DNA from: Jaapia argillacea MUCL 33604
Taxonomy: Eukaryota; Basidiomycota; Agaricomycetes; Jaapiales; Jaapiaceae
Length of the DNA stretch: 64,000 bases
Direction of reading: 5' to 3'
NCBI GenBank assembly: GCA_000697665.1
Contig: KL197722.1
Coordinates: 210,844-274,843, forward strand
Part shown: piece by piece, positions 49,670-61,788 of the stretch
How positions within the stretch are numbered: position 1 is the stretch's first letter
How the letters are laid out: each line of letters starts with the position of its first letter
Position numbers and translations under genes: made by a program
Notes under the pieces: generated by a model
Told to the model about the DNA's origin: nothing
What the model saw: the letters and a program-made list of their open reading frames with translations, nothing else
Database searches by the model: none

Positions 49670-51866
49670 CTACTCCTCTCCACGATCCCACTCCCACCCC
49701 TCTTTCGCCCACTCAGGCATCTCAGTCTCGAACGTCCCGAGACTGGTAGTATATCTCAACGCATGCAAGAATATATACAACTTCTCAGGTTTCGGATCTG
49801 GGTGCAGTGGAAGGTAACACTCCGGGCAGTATAGGACGTCTTCGGTGTGAGTATGAGGCGTGGGCGTGGTTGAACGGGGTGTAGGAGGATCGATGATGGT
49901 TAACTTCGCGAGAGCCTCGGACGTAGTGAGCTGTTTAGAATCAACGTCCTCCTCCAGTTGGGCGGTCTCGGTCAATTCCACGTCCGCGACTTGGACTGCG
50001 TAGTTTTGAGCCGTGCTATTGGTACTGACAGGAGTGTCGGCATCTGGAGCGGGCGGAGGGACATGAACTTTCGACTTTAAAGGTCCCCCACGTTCCCTAC
50101 GATGGGGAGGTGCCAGTGGTCGATGTGTTATCCCAGTCGGTGTGAGTCTCCCTTTTGCACGGAAGACTACGTCACGCCAACGACTCCAGTCCTCATCTTC
50201 ATCCTACCAAACACGAATTAGAAAGTTTCATCCCATAATCGCCCTTGTAATCAGGACAAGACACCAACCTTCATGTTTCGCAACCTCGTTATGATCCCCA
50301 CAGCTTCAGCACTCAAAGGAACAGGCGATCCCATCCCAATATCATGCCCCGTTTCCCTCGGTAACAATTTCCTGAATGGAGTGGACGTTCCACTGGTATC
50401 ATCTTGGATGTCAGGTAAACCTGGCGATGGCGCTGGCGATTCTGGGTTAGAATCCAACTGAAGTCTTGCTCGTGCTTCAGATGGAGGTATTGGGGCGAGT
50501 CGAGAATCTGATGGAGTGAGGTCAATGCCACCTTTGCCTAGCTTGTCACCCTGTAGGTCGGCGATTAGAAAAGGGAAATACTAAAGGACGGAGGACACGA
50601 ACCCAGATTCGGGTCTCAGAGTAAATGGGATCATTGGCGATTGGATATCCTAGGTACTGTAGGTGCACTCTGATCTGATGCGCTGGAAAACACCGGTTCA
50701 GTGGGATAGTTCTCGGATGTATCAAGGTGAACTTACAACGACCTGTCAACGGCCGACCTATGGAAACGAAATGATAGATCAAAATATGGTAACGAAGAGG
50801 AATAGCTGTGCACACACAGTGGAGGACACTAGAGTCTGTATTTTCGTCGTAGTGTAGTCGCTTGAAAATTGTCTTGGCGTTCTATCATACGCACACTTTA
50901 GCAATTAGGCGAGGGGGATATGCAGAGGATGATGATCTCACTTTCCCTTCAGGATGGATGATATTCAAGCCAATTTGTCGGTCTACAGTCAACATCGGCT
51001 GGTCGCAAACGATCTCCTCTCTAAGTATAATTGAGCATATACGTGGGGAAGGTCGATCTCGTGGACTTACTCGGGAAATTTCCCTTTGCATCTTGCGATA
51101 TACTCCTTGCGAACGGTGCCTGCCAGGAACTCGTCGGAAAGGACTCTGGCACATTTTGTGGAGATGGCCATGACCATTAGACCAGAAGTCAATCTATCCA
51201 ACCGATTGACCGCTACGAGAGAATTCAGCGATCGGCATTCTCGGAGCGAAAACCAACTTACGATAGACCTTGTCGTAGTCAAACTCATCTTGTAAGATCT
51301 CGACAAGGCTGTTCTTGAAATAGCGCCCTGTGGCATGAACCGGCTAGCAGCACCCAAAGAAAACTCAGGTTTAGAAAAGAACGAGATGTGGATCAGACGA
51401 ACGAACGATAGATCCAGGTTTATCGATAACAATGAATTCACGACCGGCATCGTGATGCAAAACGCGAACAGGTGTTGAAGTTACAGGAGGTTCATGACGA
51501 TGCACGACGTTCCTGCGTAAGACTCAGGTGACGGAAATGGGATCCAAGGGCAAAACTAACATACTCGATCCTGTCTCCATTCAAGATGATGGTATCAGGT
51601 TGGGCAACCTTCCCATTGATGGTAGTTACACCTGATTCCAGCGCATATCTCTGCGGCTTGTTTCAAATGGGTTCGTCGGTGGAGAAGGATGGAGAACGCA
51701 CATAATATTCCATAGACCGATCTCTAAACTCTGTTGACACAACTTCTAAGATCTCACGATTGAGCCATCGACCCTTGGCCATCGTAATGTACGGGTACCA
51801 GTAGGGTGTAATCTTCTTCAAACCATTCACAGTTATCTTGGTGAGTGGTGGGGGGGAGTCGGACAT
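49670..51866 (-). CDS. tRNA pseudouridine synthase, RluA type (PUS8/PUS9/RIB2-like)
   Basis: Minus-strand exons from ATG 51866: 51866-51702 ([40 protein letters not shown]), 51650-51565, 51512-51407 ([17 protein letters not shown]), 51343-51262 ([17 protein letters not shown]) and 51212-51071. The last of these has the catalytic motif [12 protein letters not shown], whose Asp attacks uridine. Exon 51020-50942 follows, then [20 protein letters not shown], a disordered linker, and the C-terminal [30 protein letters not shown]. These are the marks of the fungal tRNA Psi32 synthases (yeast Pus8/Rib2 and Pus9). No deaminase domain is visible, so it looks Pus9-like, or the fused deaminase was lost. 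Non-ATG frame upstream of 51866 could encode a mitochondrial presequence. One splice near 50760-50830 is unresolved. Confidence 0.85.
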
Positions 51867-52425
51867 GGCAGTAGACAGGAATCGGGCCAAGACGTGGCGA
51901 AACTGGGCGTGGGCGGGTAAAGGGATGAGAGGCAAGTGCCGTCTTGTCGGACGCTGCGAATGGGCCAGGGCGACTCGCAGAATGGTGAACAACTTTGGCA
52001 GTCACGTCAACGGTCAAAGGAGGGTTCATGAAAAGATGTTGGTGCCAGTTATAGTATAAGTGATCACGTGGTAATACTGTAGTGAGTTGGTAATTATAGT
52101 AAATAAATATCCAACCCCACCTCAACCTCACGCACAGTAATCCCAAGTTAATTAGCTATTACAAGTACTAGTACCGCCTGTGGCCCTATGCTGCAAACAA
52201 CGCCCCAGACACCGACAGCTCCTTTCCCTTGTACAGTCGAGGTACTTGCAAAAGCTACTACTTATTAGAAGTTGAGAGTCCGTGAGGTTGAGGTGTCCAG
52301 CCTCCGATCGTGTGCTCATTCCGCCCTCTACATGCCTTGTAGGCTGACATACCTATCCAGCCAAAAGACTATACAATGCGAAGATCCAAATGACAAAGAC
52401 ATGAAAAACCTTATAGACCCAGCGT
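51867..52425. other. Intergenic region
   Basis: Contains the 5' flank of the pseudouridine synthase gene and the 3' flank of the next minus-strand gene. No gene seen. Confidence 0.4.
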
Positions 52426-54516
52426 TCAAATAACAGGCTCCAAAAAACTCGCCAATGCCCACCCAATCTGCCCGCCATTGTCTCTCACGACCAGCAAGCA
52501 ATCATCTCCATCATCCACATAGAGGGGCAAATTTCTATGAGATAAAGGATGTCCCTCTTCGGAGAGAACATCCAATTTCTGGCCGAGAGAGAGATCGAAG
52601 AAGGGCAAAGAATCGTAGAAAATACCAGCCGGGGGTTGGCATGGGTGGACGACTTGACATGTATAGAGCACTCGATTAAGCGCACGCCGCGATTTCTGAA
52701 GTTCAGGATCTCCATTGGGTGTTGTCGGGAGGGAAGGAGTTGACGAATGACTCGGAGACAGGATTACAGGAGGTGGTCTCATTGCTGGCATAGCAAAATG
52801 GCGATCAAGGCGGGATGGAGATGTGAATGAAGGTGTCCGATCTCTCAACGGAAGAGGGTGTGGCGACGGCGAGGGTGGCCTAAGCGCCAAGCTGGAACCA
52901 GATGGATCGGATGGCTTCGTCGTATGACTCGTGGTAGTGGTCCGACTCCATTGGGCATCTAGCTCAGCGAAAGGAGACATAGCCTCAGTCACAATCCTCT
53001 TCGTCTCCATGTGAACTCCCTTCCGACGTTTCACAATCCCCAAGCTTGCAGTGATTTCATCAACTTGCACCCATCGATTCCACCACCTGGCAACAGTCTC
53101 AACCGAGTCCATTCGCTCTACGCCCCCAGGCCCAACCAACAGGCGCTCCCCTTCGATCCTAAGGGAATCCCAAAGATCTCGCCAGCTCCCGACGACACGT
53201 TTCCAAAAACCTCTCTGCAATTTTATGAAATCACACCAGACGTATCTGACCCCTTTCTCCAATAATGCGATGTATTGAGGCAACTCTGCTACCAGCTGGC
53301 TCCGGAGTGTGATGTATGAGGTAGTCGATGGTAACGGTGCGAAAGACGGGAGGTATTTGCGGTTGACAGTGGCGTAGTGAGTTGATTTCGAAGACTGGAG
53401 GGAATTCAATAGTCCCAGAGGAGATGTCGCGCTCTCAGAAAGTCGAGCAAGCTGCAGAAACAGCCTCTTTTGCACATCAGTCTCCATGGCCTGACAGAAT
53501 GACAACAACTCATCCCGAACAACTTCCAAGTAGGCATCGAATGCCTCGCTTATAACTTCAGATTGACCATCCACACCACACACGCCAACCAACTTCCCGA
53601 AACAAATTGACCACGCCAACAGCCGCTCATAAAGCGTCCTGACCGTCACTGCCAAGTCCCGAATACGTTCCTCCAAAGTGCGGATGAGTGCTTCTGTGCG
53701 TAGGAGGGTTTTTTCAAGAGAAGCGATGAAGGAGTCCTCGTCGATGGCATTCCTCAGTGTGAGTGGCCCAGACAAGCATTTGGCGTATGCGTTGTCTACT
53801 AAAGCTGACGACCGTTCCACCTCCCCCTTCGCTCCAATAGATCCACGGATTCGACCGAGTAAACTGAGGTGTTGAAATTGTTGAAAATCTGCGAAATTCC
53901 CTGCGTTCCAGGTGTGGCCCCCACGAGACTGGTTCATCGGCCATGCTTCTTCCTTCCCTTCCGCCACGAAATAGAATTTCATGGAGTCGGAATTGACACA
54001 GCGAACGAGATTCCTCCACAGGCATCCCACGAACCACCAACAATTGGTGGTCCAGATATTGTACGCGGTTACTCTGTCGGTGATGACTCGTAATAGAAGG
54101 GTGATATGCAGGACGCCGATGTCCTGGTTTTGAATGGTGACACGGGCGACGGTCTCGTCACGAGCGCCGAGGGTATCGCCGACTTTGTTGGCTATGATGA
54201 CGGTATCCCTGGTAACAGTAGAATGTTTCGGGCCTATCAGAGATTTCCACGACTTCGTGTCTCGTTCGAGTCGAAGGCTAAGGTCGAATACACCTGAGAA
54301 GGTAACCACCAAGTACTCGTGAGAGGGTGTTCCAGGTTGTTTAACCCAGTGGATGCTGGAGATCCGTAGATCATCTACACTGTCTGACGAAGCCTCGGAT
54401 GAGGTTGACCAGCGAATGAAGGTTTCAATGTCAACTTGACGAGGGAGTTTGTGTTGCCGTATAGAAGGAAGAAGGAAAACATCGACAGCTGTTGGCAAGC
54501 GCGCGGAGGACTCCAT
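52426..54516 (-). CDS. Fusion protein: H...NCWWFVG domain + BAR-like + SH3
   Basis: An intronless frame of 696 residues from ATG 54516 (MESSARLPTAVDVF). ATG 54687 would add 57 residues with a hydrophobic stretch that homology does not support. Residues about 20-235 match the 37964-39111 protein: FIRWSTSSE, PGTPSHEYLVVTFSG (His66), LRLERD, YNIWTTNCWWFVGCLWRNL (Cys159). Residues about 243-500 are a helical BAR-like region parallel to that of the 55365-59172 GEF (LLAWSICFGKLVGVCGVDG, SEAFDAYLEVVRDELL, FWKRVVGSWRDLWDSL). A Ser/Pro linker and a C-terminal SH3-like domain (residues about 622-696: LPLYVDDGDDCLLVV, GQIGWALASFLEP) follow. No DH domain remains. It should bind curved membranes and proline-rich partners. 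The role of the N-terminal domain is unknown. Confidence 0.8.
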   Translation of the reverse strand: MESSARLPTAVDVFLLPSIRQHKLPRQVDIETFIRWSTSSEASSDSVDDLRISSIHWVKQPGTPSHEYLVVTFSGVFDLSLRLERDTKSWKSLIGPKHSTVTRDTVIIANKVGDTLGARDETVARVTIQNQDIGVLHITLLLRVITDRVTAYNIWTTNCWWFVGCLWRNLVRCVNSDSMKFYFVAEGKEEAWPMNQSRGGHTWNAGNFADFQQFQHLSLLGRIRGSIGAKGEVERSSALVDNAYAKCLSGPLTLRNAIDEDSFIASLEKTLLRTEALIRTLEERIRDLAVTVRTLYERLLAWSICFGKLVGVCGVDGQSEVISEAFDAYLEVVRDELLSFCQAMETDVQKRLFLQLARLSESATSPLGLLNSLQSSKSTHYATVNRKYLPSFAPLPSTTSYITLRSQLVAELPQYIALLEKGVRYVWCDFIKLQRGFWKRVVGSWRDLWDSLRIEGERLLVGPGGVERMDSVETVARWWNRWVQVDEITASLGIVKRRKGVHMETKRIVTEAMSPFAELDAQWSRTTTTSHTTKPSDPSGSSLALRPPSPSPHPLPLRDRTPSFTSPSRLDRHFAMPAMRPPPVILSPSHSSTPSLPTTPNGDPELQKSRRALNRVLYTCQVVHPCQPPAGIFYDSLPFFDLSLGQKLDVLSEEGHPLSHRNLPLYVDDGDDCLLVVRDNGGQIGWALASFLEPVI

Positions 54517-55364
54517 GGAGGCGGTAGCTATCTGGAACATTGTCAGAGCAAGAAAGGAGAGAAAATAGAGACCACAATCGCTCACAGAGAGGACTGCCAG
54601 ACTCCAGAGGTTAGTGTCTAGGTCGTGAAGGACGTAGGAGCACGATTGCAGTGCACGCTGTGCAATGGGATTAGATTCCCTTCCCAAGCTTAAGCTCGAC
54701 GGTATGAAGGCGTGAAGGCATGAGGCGACACCCTGGAATAGACCATGCCTTAAAAGTTAACGATCTAATGATAAGATGGATACGTCGAGTTGAAGGGAAT
54801 GTCGGCCATCTTGGCGCCTGCTGGGCTTCTGGCAGTCAAGGCAGTGGTCGAGGGTCCTACGGTAACGCAAGTGAATCAGTACACTTGACTTACTACCTGC
54901 GTCCCCGTCGAGTCCTTCCAAAGGAGCGAAGCCGACTAAAGAGGATTAAAGCGAGGCCCCGAAAATCGGAATACAGAGATGCACTTACCAGGGATCGCGT
55001 AGCAAAGTAACAAACATGCATTTCCATGGCCATGCGTGGCACGCTTGCGAATTGTGGGCTGGGGATCCGAGCAGAGCCAGAGGTCGTGTTTAAAGATGCG
55101 AACATCCTCCAGTTACGTAGTGACTCTTTTGATCAAGGTATTTCAACAGCGTACTTCGCAGCATCCAGATATCCTCTAAGTACATCTATAAAATTACAAC
55201 GAGCACAGATATAGCACAACCAAACCGAGAACTAAATCCAAAGAATACATGGTATGATCCAAACAGATCCACAAAACAGATCACACACACAAATTAAAAA
55301 AGAAAAAGTCAATGGCAAACCGAAAGGCAAAAGTGAACTAACGACCCAAGGGTCCGTTGAACGT
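54517..55364. other. Intergenic region between the two paralogues
   Basis: About 850 bp without a supported gene. It must hold the promoter of the fusion gene and the terminator of the GEF gene. Confidence 0.4.
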
Positions 55365-58300
55365 TCAATCAACAGGCATCAAAAAACTAGCCAACGCCCA
55401 CCCAATCTGTCCATTATGATCTCTCACCAACAACAAACAATCCTCTCCATCATCCACATACAACGGTAAATCCTGATGACTAGACGGGTGTCCAGCTTCG
55501 GTCAACACATCAAACTTCGCCCCCGGTCTCAGCGGGAAAAACGGCAAAGAATGATACGAAACGTTCGAAGGAGGTTCACAAGGATGAACCACTCTACAAG
55601 CATAGAGCGCTCTACCAAGTGACCTACGTGGTCGGATAGGTTCCAAATCCCTCGTAGGCGTTCTCCGTGGCGAGGGAGTAGAGGAAGGAGTTGAAGAATG
55701 TGATTGAGCGAATGCAGCTGAAGGAGCGGAACGTAAACCATTGTGACGTGATGAAGCATGCGAAGGTGTGGGTTCCTTCAACGTCGCAAATGATGAACTC
55801 CTCGACGAGACCGGCGGTGGTTGGTGTGACTTTGATATCGATACGGGTGGTGGCGAAGGCGAACGTGGTCGGATTGTCGACGAACTAGATGACTCGGAGG
55901 CCTTCATCGTACTAGCCGTCCACCTCCTCTTGAAACTCGGCTTCCTCGAAGGCGTAGCCGCCCCCTTGCCATCACCACCACCCCTATCGTCGTCATACTG
56001 CGGTGGCGTCTGAGGCGCGCTCAGAGTCACAGTACTCCCATTACTAACCGAACCCTTCCTCCTCCCATGCCCGTTCACCCTCCCACTAGAAGCGGGTACA
56101 GGCACCGACGCATTCCTAGTTGGAGTAGGAGGAGGAGGGTGTAACGAAGCCATGATATCCCCAACCTCATCCGCCAAAGTATAAGGAGGATATTGCAATC
56201 CAGCACTAGACCCACTCCTCCTCGACCTCCCACTCTTCCCACTCTTAGCCGACTTGCCGGATTGTAGACTCTCCATACTCCTCCTCTTCTCAACCTGCAT
56301 CGCCCTCCCACTCCCACCATCCCAATTCCCACTACCCCCAGGCGTCCTAGGTCTCCTCCTCCTCTCCTCTTTCATTTGAGTAGGTGGGTGGGGTTGCGAA
56401 GCTCCAGCCATAACAGCATAATAAGCATGCGCATAAGCCCTATCGATCCCATCACCCATCACCTCCCCAACCTCCCTCAAATCCTCCTCATCAGAAAAAC
56501 TCGCCCTATAAGCCGAAGGCGTCGGAGTAGGCGGGTGCGAGAGCGACAAGGGCGTAGGGTCCAAAGAAGCCAAGACGTTCGCAACGCTCCCATTCGCTCT
56601 CAACTTTTCCTTCTCCCTCTCTCTCATCGCCGACCTCCCATCTCTATCCCTATCCCTCTCGCGATCTTTCTCTTTATCCCTCTCCCTAGGTAAAGGCGTC
56701 ACAATCTCCAACCCATCCACCTCCGCACCAACCTCCCTCCACCGATCCCACCACCTCCTAATAGTCTCCTCCGCACCCCCAGCAACTTCACCCGGCGCAC
56801 CGCCCGGCCCAGGCCCACCATCCAACTCCTCTCCATCCATCTTCAACGCATCCCAAAGCTCTCCCCACCTCCCTCTCACCCCCTCCCAAAAACCACCTTG
56901 CCAACTCCCAAAAACCCTAACAACCCCTTTAACACCCCTCTCCAAACTCTCGAGATAAACCGGTAGTTCAACTGCTAGTTGACCACGGAGTGCGACGTAT
57001 GATTGGGATGCTTCTAGTAGAGCTGGAGGAGGTCGGGAGGAAGGTGTGAATGAATGATGGAGGAGTGTTGAATGGAGTGGTTCGAGTGTATGCATAGCTT
57101 CCAATAACCGATACGGAGCCTTCATGCTCGAGACTAACCGAGAAAGAGCGATCAACAACCTCTTCTCAATAGCCGCTTCCAACTCATCACAAAGCACCAA
57201 AACACTCCTCCTTATAACACTCAAAAACGCATCAAAAGCTTCACTAGCACTCTCCCCTTCACCTTCGAACCCATCAGGCCCAACAACACCAATAACCTTC
57301 CCAAACCCAACAGACCAAACCAAAAGCTGGAAATGTAAAGCTTTGACGCTCGCTCCCCATTCTTTAGCTTGTTTGGCAAAAGTGTGGATGAAGATATCGG
57401 TTTCTCTCAGCCTCTTCTCTAACCGCGCGACCAACGCAGCTTCTTCATGAGCTTCTTCGTTACTCGGTAACCCAAGCGAAGAAACCTTCTTCGTAAAACT
57501 CTTCATCCTCCCCAATCTCACACTAGCAGCCACACCCAACCCACCACTACCCCCACCGCCACTAGTCCTCTTCTCCCCTTTCCTCTTCCCATCTTTCCCA
57601 CCTCCCTCCTTCCCACCATTCAAAACATCCCTAACGACTTCCCACCTCCTCCTCCCCTCATTAACACCTCTCGCAACCTCCTCCATCCTCCCCCTAGCCT
57701 CTTTTAACCGCGCCTTATCTCCATGGTCTAATGGTGTTTCCTCGAAAATGGTGGAGAGGAGGAGAGGGTATTTGAGGAGACGTTGGACGGGTTTGATTAG
57801 GAGGGAAGGGAGGTCCCAGGAGTGGGTTAGGGCGGAGGTTAGTTGGACGGTTTTTTCGAGGTAGGTTTGGAGGGAGGGAGATGGAGGGGAGGTTAGGGAG
57901 GTTAGGTGGGAGAGGGCTGTTGGATGACGGGTTATGTATGTCTTGTATGGGGGTTCGAGTTTGGGGATCTGGGGGGGACGTCGATGGCAGGTTTGGTTAG
58001 TGGGCGTGATGGATTAGGGAAGAGAGCGATGAACGTACGATTTCTAGGAATAGCAACCCAACATGATCCTCCCCTGTACCTCCTTCAATAACATCTCCGA
58101 GCGCCTCCTGTAACAAATCACAAAAAGCGTCGGAGAACTCTGCTAGTTCAGCGATGTTGCCAAAGATGATTTTCGCGTCCTCTTTTGTCATGGGTGAGGG
58201 GTGAGAGACTAGCGTCGCGGAACTTGCGGAACCGGATGAAGAGGTTGAGAGTGTGCGCGTTGAGGATGAGGACGATGAGGACGATGAGGAGGGTGGGGAG

Positions 58301-59172
58301 TTGTTGAAGGTTGTTTGATGGCCTGTGGGGGTGAGGGTGGGTTAGTATGGGGTATGTGATGGGGTTGATCGAGGTGGGCGCCTGTGTAGCGGGGATCATA
58401 CAGAGTTTGACCGCCCACGTGTGATGGCCTATGAGATTGTAGCGCCCGTGGTGCTGGCCTTGTCGTCGATACGAGCGAGCAAACGAATGCGCCGGCGGAG
58501 TAGACGAGAATAAAATTGATGACTGTTGAAGGAATGCTCACCTAAGGCCAAAGGTATATGGACATCTCGTATGAGAGCCAAATCCGATGCGTACGCCCTT
58601 TCAGAAGAAAGGAGTTCGAGCAAAGCGTGTGTCCTCTTGGAGGTGGTGCCAGAGCCGGCGGGAGTTACGATGGGAGCGGCTGTTTGCAATAAGGATTCTG
58701 TGGACTCTGTTGAATCATTGTCGACAGGTGAAAGTGGGAGAGGCGAGTCTGGAACGGGATCAGGTGGGAGGGGCAACGGTTTGAGGACATCGACGAGATG
58801 AGTCTGTATCTGTGGCGACTGAGCCTGTTGTGTGATGGAACCGAGGAGGCCAGAGAGGGTGCCGAAAGATTTGGCATGTAGGAGAGGCATTTGGTGTTGA
58901 ATTGGGGGTGGATTGACAGATGCAGCGCGAGGTCGCGGGGCGGGACGGAGAGGAGAACGAGGAGGAATTGTTGGCGGCGATGATGAGATAGCCGTGGTCG
59001 TGAATTCGTTATTCGTGAATATTGGGGGCAGAGCAGGGGGCAGCGCGAGGGGAGAGGAGTCTTGAGCGGTGGTGTAGCTTTCGACAGAGTCCTGTGGCGA
59101 GGGCACGTTGTCCACACCTGCTCCATCCGCCGCAAACACGCCTGAATAATTCTTCGCCTTCTTCTCCGTCAT
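55365..59172 (-). CDS. Rho GEF with DH, BAR-like and SH3 domains (Tuba/Gef1-like)
   Basis: Three exons (59172-58542, 58322-58039, 57968-55365) give 1172 residues in frame. Residues 1-175 are Pro/Ser-rich. The DH domain runs from about 179 (KRTHALLELLSSERAYASDL) through IIFGNIAELAEFSDAF to LLIKPVQRLLKYPLLLS (about 375), the signature helix of Dbl-type exchange factors. A polyserine stretch interrupts the DH domain after the first exon. The BAR-like helical region spans about 470-725 (LLVWSVGFGKVIGVVGPDG, SEAFDAFLSVIRRSV, FWEGVRGRWGELWDAL). A long low-complexity linker precedes an SH3-like domain at about 1098-1172 (LPLYVDDGEDCLLLV, GQIGWALASFLMP). It should activate Cdc42/Rho at membranes for polarity and endocytosis. 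The adjacent 52426-54516 gene is its partial paralogue. Confidence 0.88.
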
Positions 59173-60518
59173 TTCCTCGAACTCTGATCATCCACAACGA
59201 CGACGGTCTTGTAAGTCTGTAGGAAACAGTGTACACGTATTCACTCCGTCCACCGTTTCCGAATCTCAACCCGTCAGTCAACTGTCGTCTCCCAAGTCGG
59301 CCCTAATCTTCCACCCCACTGGTTCCAGGCTTCCAGCCCTCTACAGCTAAACACGTGAACCTAATTTGCCCTGTGCTCCCGTGGCCCCCTTCTTCTTCTG
59401 TCAACTCATTCCTTGACTTGTTCACCTCTGCCGGTCAGACAAAGTATCAACCTTCCCGACGATCGTCCGATGCTTTCCGTCGGTGAAAACAAACCGCGCG
59501 GATGTAGTCTAACCGTCCAAACCACGTCCGCCGTGTCTTAAACCGTTGCATCATGTGTTGGAGCGTGCCTGGCGTGGCAACTATTTTGGGCTTTCACCAC
59601 CGAATCCCCATTTTTTTCAAGTTTGCTATCGCGCCAGGCTACGGTATCGTGTTCAGCGACGGCCCGAAGGTAACGTACATTTGCCATAACTATGAGCCTG
59701 AACCGCCCAGCGATGTTGTCTGACGCTCGGTATGACTTTGTGTAGTTACAACCCGACCGCATGCGCAATAATGGTTCCGGTGTTCAGCTTTGGTTGGACA
59801 GGCGACCAGCGCTCAATCGCCGCTCCGACGATCATCCTTTTCTGAATCCATCAACAAGACTCGTCGTCCCTTGTTTCTTGTTGAGATGTCGCGAAATTCT
59901 TTTCCTTCTGCGATCTGCAAAATTTAAAACCTTTCCTCTTGCGCAACTACAGCTATTATGCAGCGACACCTGTTTGGGGGCAGGGGGACTGATACGAACC
60001 GATCTTCTGGGCTTTACATAAACTTGTTTTTCTTGATTTTTGGTTGGGAGATCGATAGGTTAGGTGTGAAATGGGATTTTAACGGGGGTTGGAGGCCATC
60101 TAGCAAACCAAGGGCTTGAGATCAGTGCTTGGTACAATTATCCTCTGGGAGAACTCTCTTTCACCTTCCTCTCCACGAGATCTCACCTTGCCTACGATAT
60201 CGTATCATGCATAACGCTCTACCAACCACAGCCAGTTCCTAAGTTAGTCATCCCATCGTACGTGCCCATTGGACGTGGACGTGATACAATTTCTGTCATC
60301 GGCGCTCTACGCCTCCTTCAAGCCAACCCACTCCCTCAGTCTGGGTCGCTCGCTAGCCCGTCTTTTGTTTCCAGTCACTTCTCTCGGCTTTTACTTGGTC
60401 CTATGACCCTTGGCAAAGGGCAGTTCTCGACGCTAGAGCAATGGGTTAAAGACCCTACAGTTCGATACTCCAAGATGAACGAAATACTTGCCCCAATCTC
60501 CTTCACGATTCAGATTCG
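59173..60518. other. Divergent promoter region
   Basis: 1.35 kb between the GEF (-) and the first short-chain dehydrogenase (+). Frames such as 59761-60021 and 60262-60558 have no domain; the latter overlaps the dehydrogenase start in another frame. No gene is supported. Confidence 0.45.
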
Positions 60519-61788
60519 ATGTCACAAATTGCTAGCGTCGCTCGTGTTGCGATCGTAACAGGATCAGCTCAAGGCATAGGACGAGCCATCGCTCTCCAAC
60601 TCGCAGAAGATGGTCCCGACGTCGTAGTCAACGATATCAAGTCATGCTACGATAAAGTGGAGGAAGTTGTCAACCAGATTCGGGCGAAAGGGGGAAAGGC
60701 CGTTGGCGCGGTTGGAGATGTTTCGAGTGAAGTGGAAGTTCAAGCTGTGGTTGATAAGGCTGTTAGTGAATTTGGAGGGTTGGATGTGGTGAGTCCCACT
60801 TTCAAATGTGTTTCCATTCATGTCAAGGCTGACGCCAGTGGGCGACTAGATGGTAGCAAATGCTGGGGTACTTGCTATCAAGCCTTTCCTGGACAGTAAG
60901 TATATCATGTCGGAAATAATCCTGCGCCGTCTGATACTGGCGTCCATAGCCTCTGTTAAGGATTGGGAACGTATCCTTAGTATTAACTCTCGAGGGACGT
61001 TCTTGTTATATCAAGCCGCTGCCCGACAGATGATCAAACAAGGGAGAGGGGGGAGTATCATTGGTCTGTAGCCCACCTCCTACTTCTTTTAGTTCTATAG
61101 ATACTGACTTCCCTCGTACCTTAGCCGCATGTTCTGATGCAGGGACTAGAGGTGAGCAAGCTGAAATTCGAATCCTATACTCTCTCTGACTTTCTCTCGT
61201 AGGTATGCCGATGCTCTCAGCCTACTCAGCATCCAAAGCTGCCGTTCGTGGTCTCACCCAAACGGCCTGTGAGTTATTCTCGATTGTCTCTCCTGTCGCG
61301 TATATTGTGAGTGAACGATGTCACGTGTTCTAGCAACTGAATTATGGAGGCATGGAATCACCGTGAATGCATACGCTCCTGGAGCAATCGCTACAGATAT
61401 GGGTAAGTTTCTTCGTTCGGACCCCCTTGGATTGCGGTTCGATCATACGTTCCTTGTATTGTCTGTAGCCCTCCACGCCATCGCTGAAGGAGGCGCCGAA
61501 GAGAAAGTCGTACGTCACGAATCCAGTTTTCACTGATTTGGTGTTGATCACCTCTTTTGCGATAGGCGAATGACACAGCGGAGACGGTCGGTTTACCATC
61601 TGATACCCCTGTTGGAACTCCGGAAGATGTTGCTGCTCTGGTATCGTTTTTGGCGTCGCCCAAAGCTCGTTGGATTTCGGGTTTGTCTCCCCTTTTTTTT
61701 ATGTTGGGTGTGGAAGATCATGCTGATATTTTTGGTTACTTTTTTAGGGCAGACGATTCATGTGAATGGTGGTGCTCAGTTTGAGTGA
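60519..61788 (+). CDS. Short-chain dehydrogenase/reductase, copy 1
   Basis: From ATG 60519 (MSQIASVARVAIVTGSAQGI) multiple exons with GT-AG introns encode a classical SDR. The elements are TGSAQGIGRAIA (cofactor), the loop VVVNDIK, DVSSEVEVQAVVDKA, the NAG motif in MVANAGVLAIKPFLD, ILSINSRGTFLLYQAAARQM, ACSDAG (Ser), YSASKAAVRGLTQ (YxxxK), and ITVNAYAPGAIATDM. It ends GQTIHVNGGAQFE. The sequence pattern is that of the diacetyl/acetoin and (R,R)-butanediol-type reductases (Asp after the second strand suggests NAD(H)). The true substrate is unknown. It is followed in tandem by a close paralogue with the same intron layout. Confidence 0.88.

Noticed and set aside
54517-54687. Upstream ATG adding a hydrophobic N-terminus to the NCWWFVG-BAR-SH3 protein
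   Set aside because: The related protein at 37964-39111 starts just before the shared domain, so ATG 54516 fits better; the upstream part reads as leader DNA.
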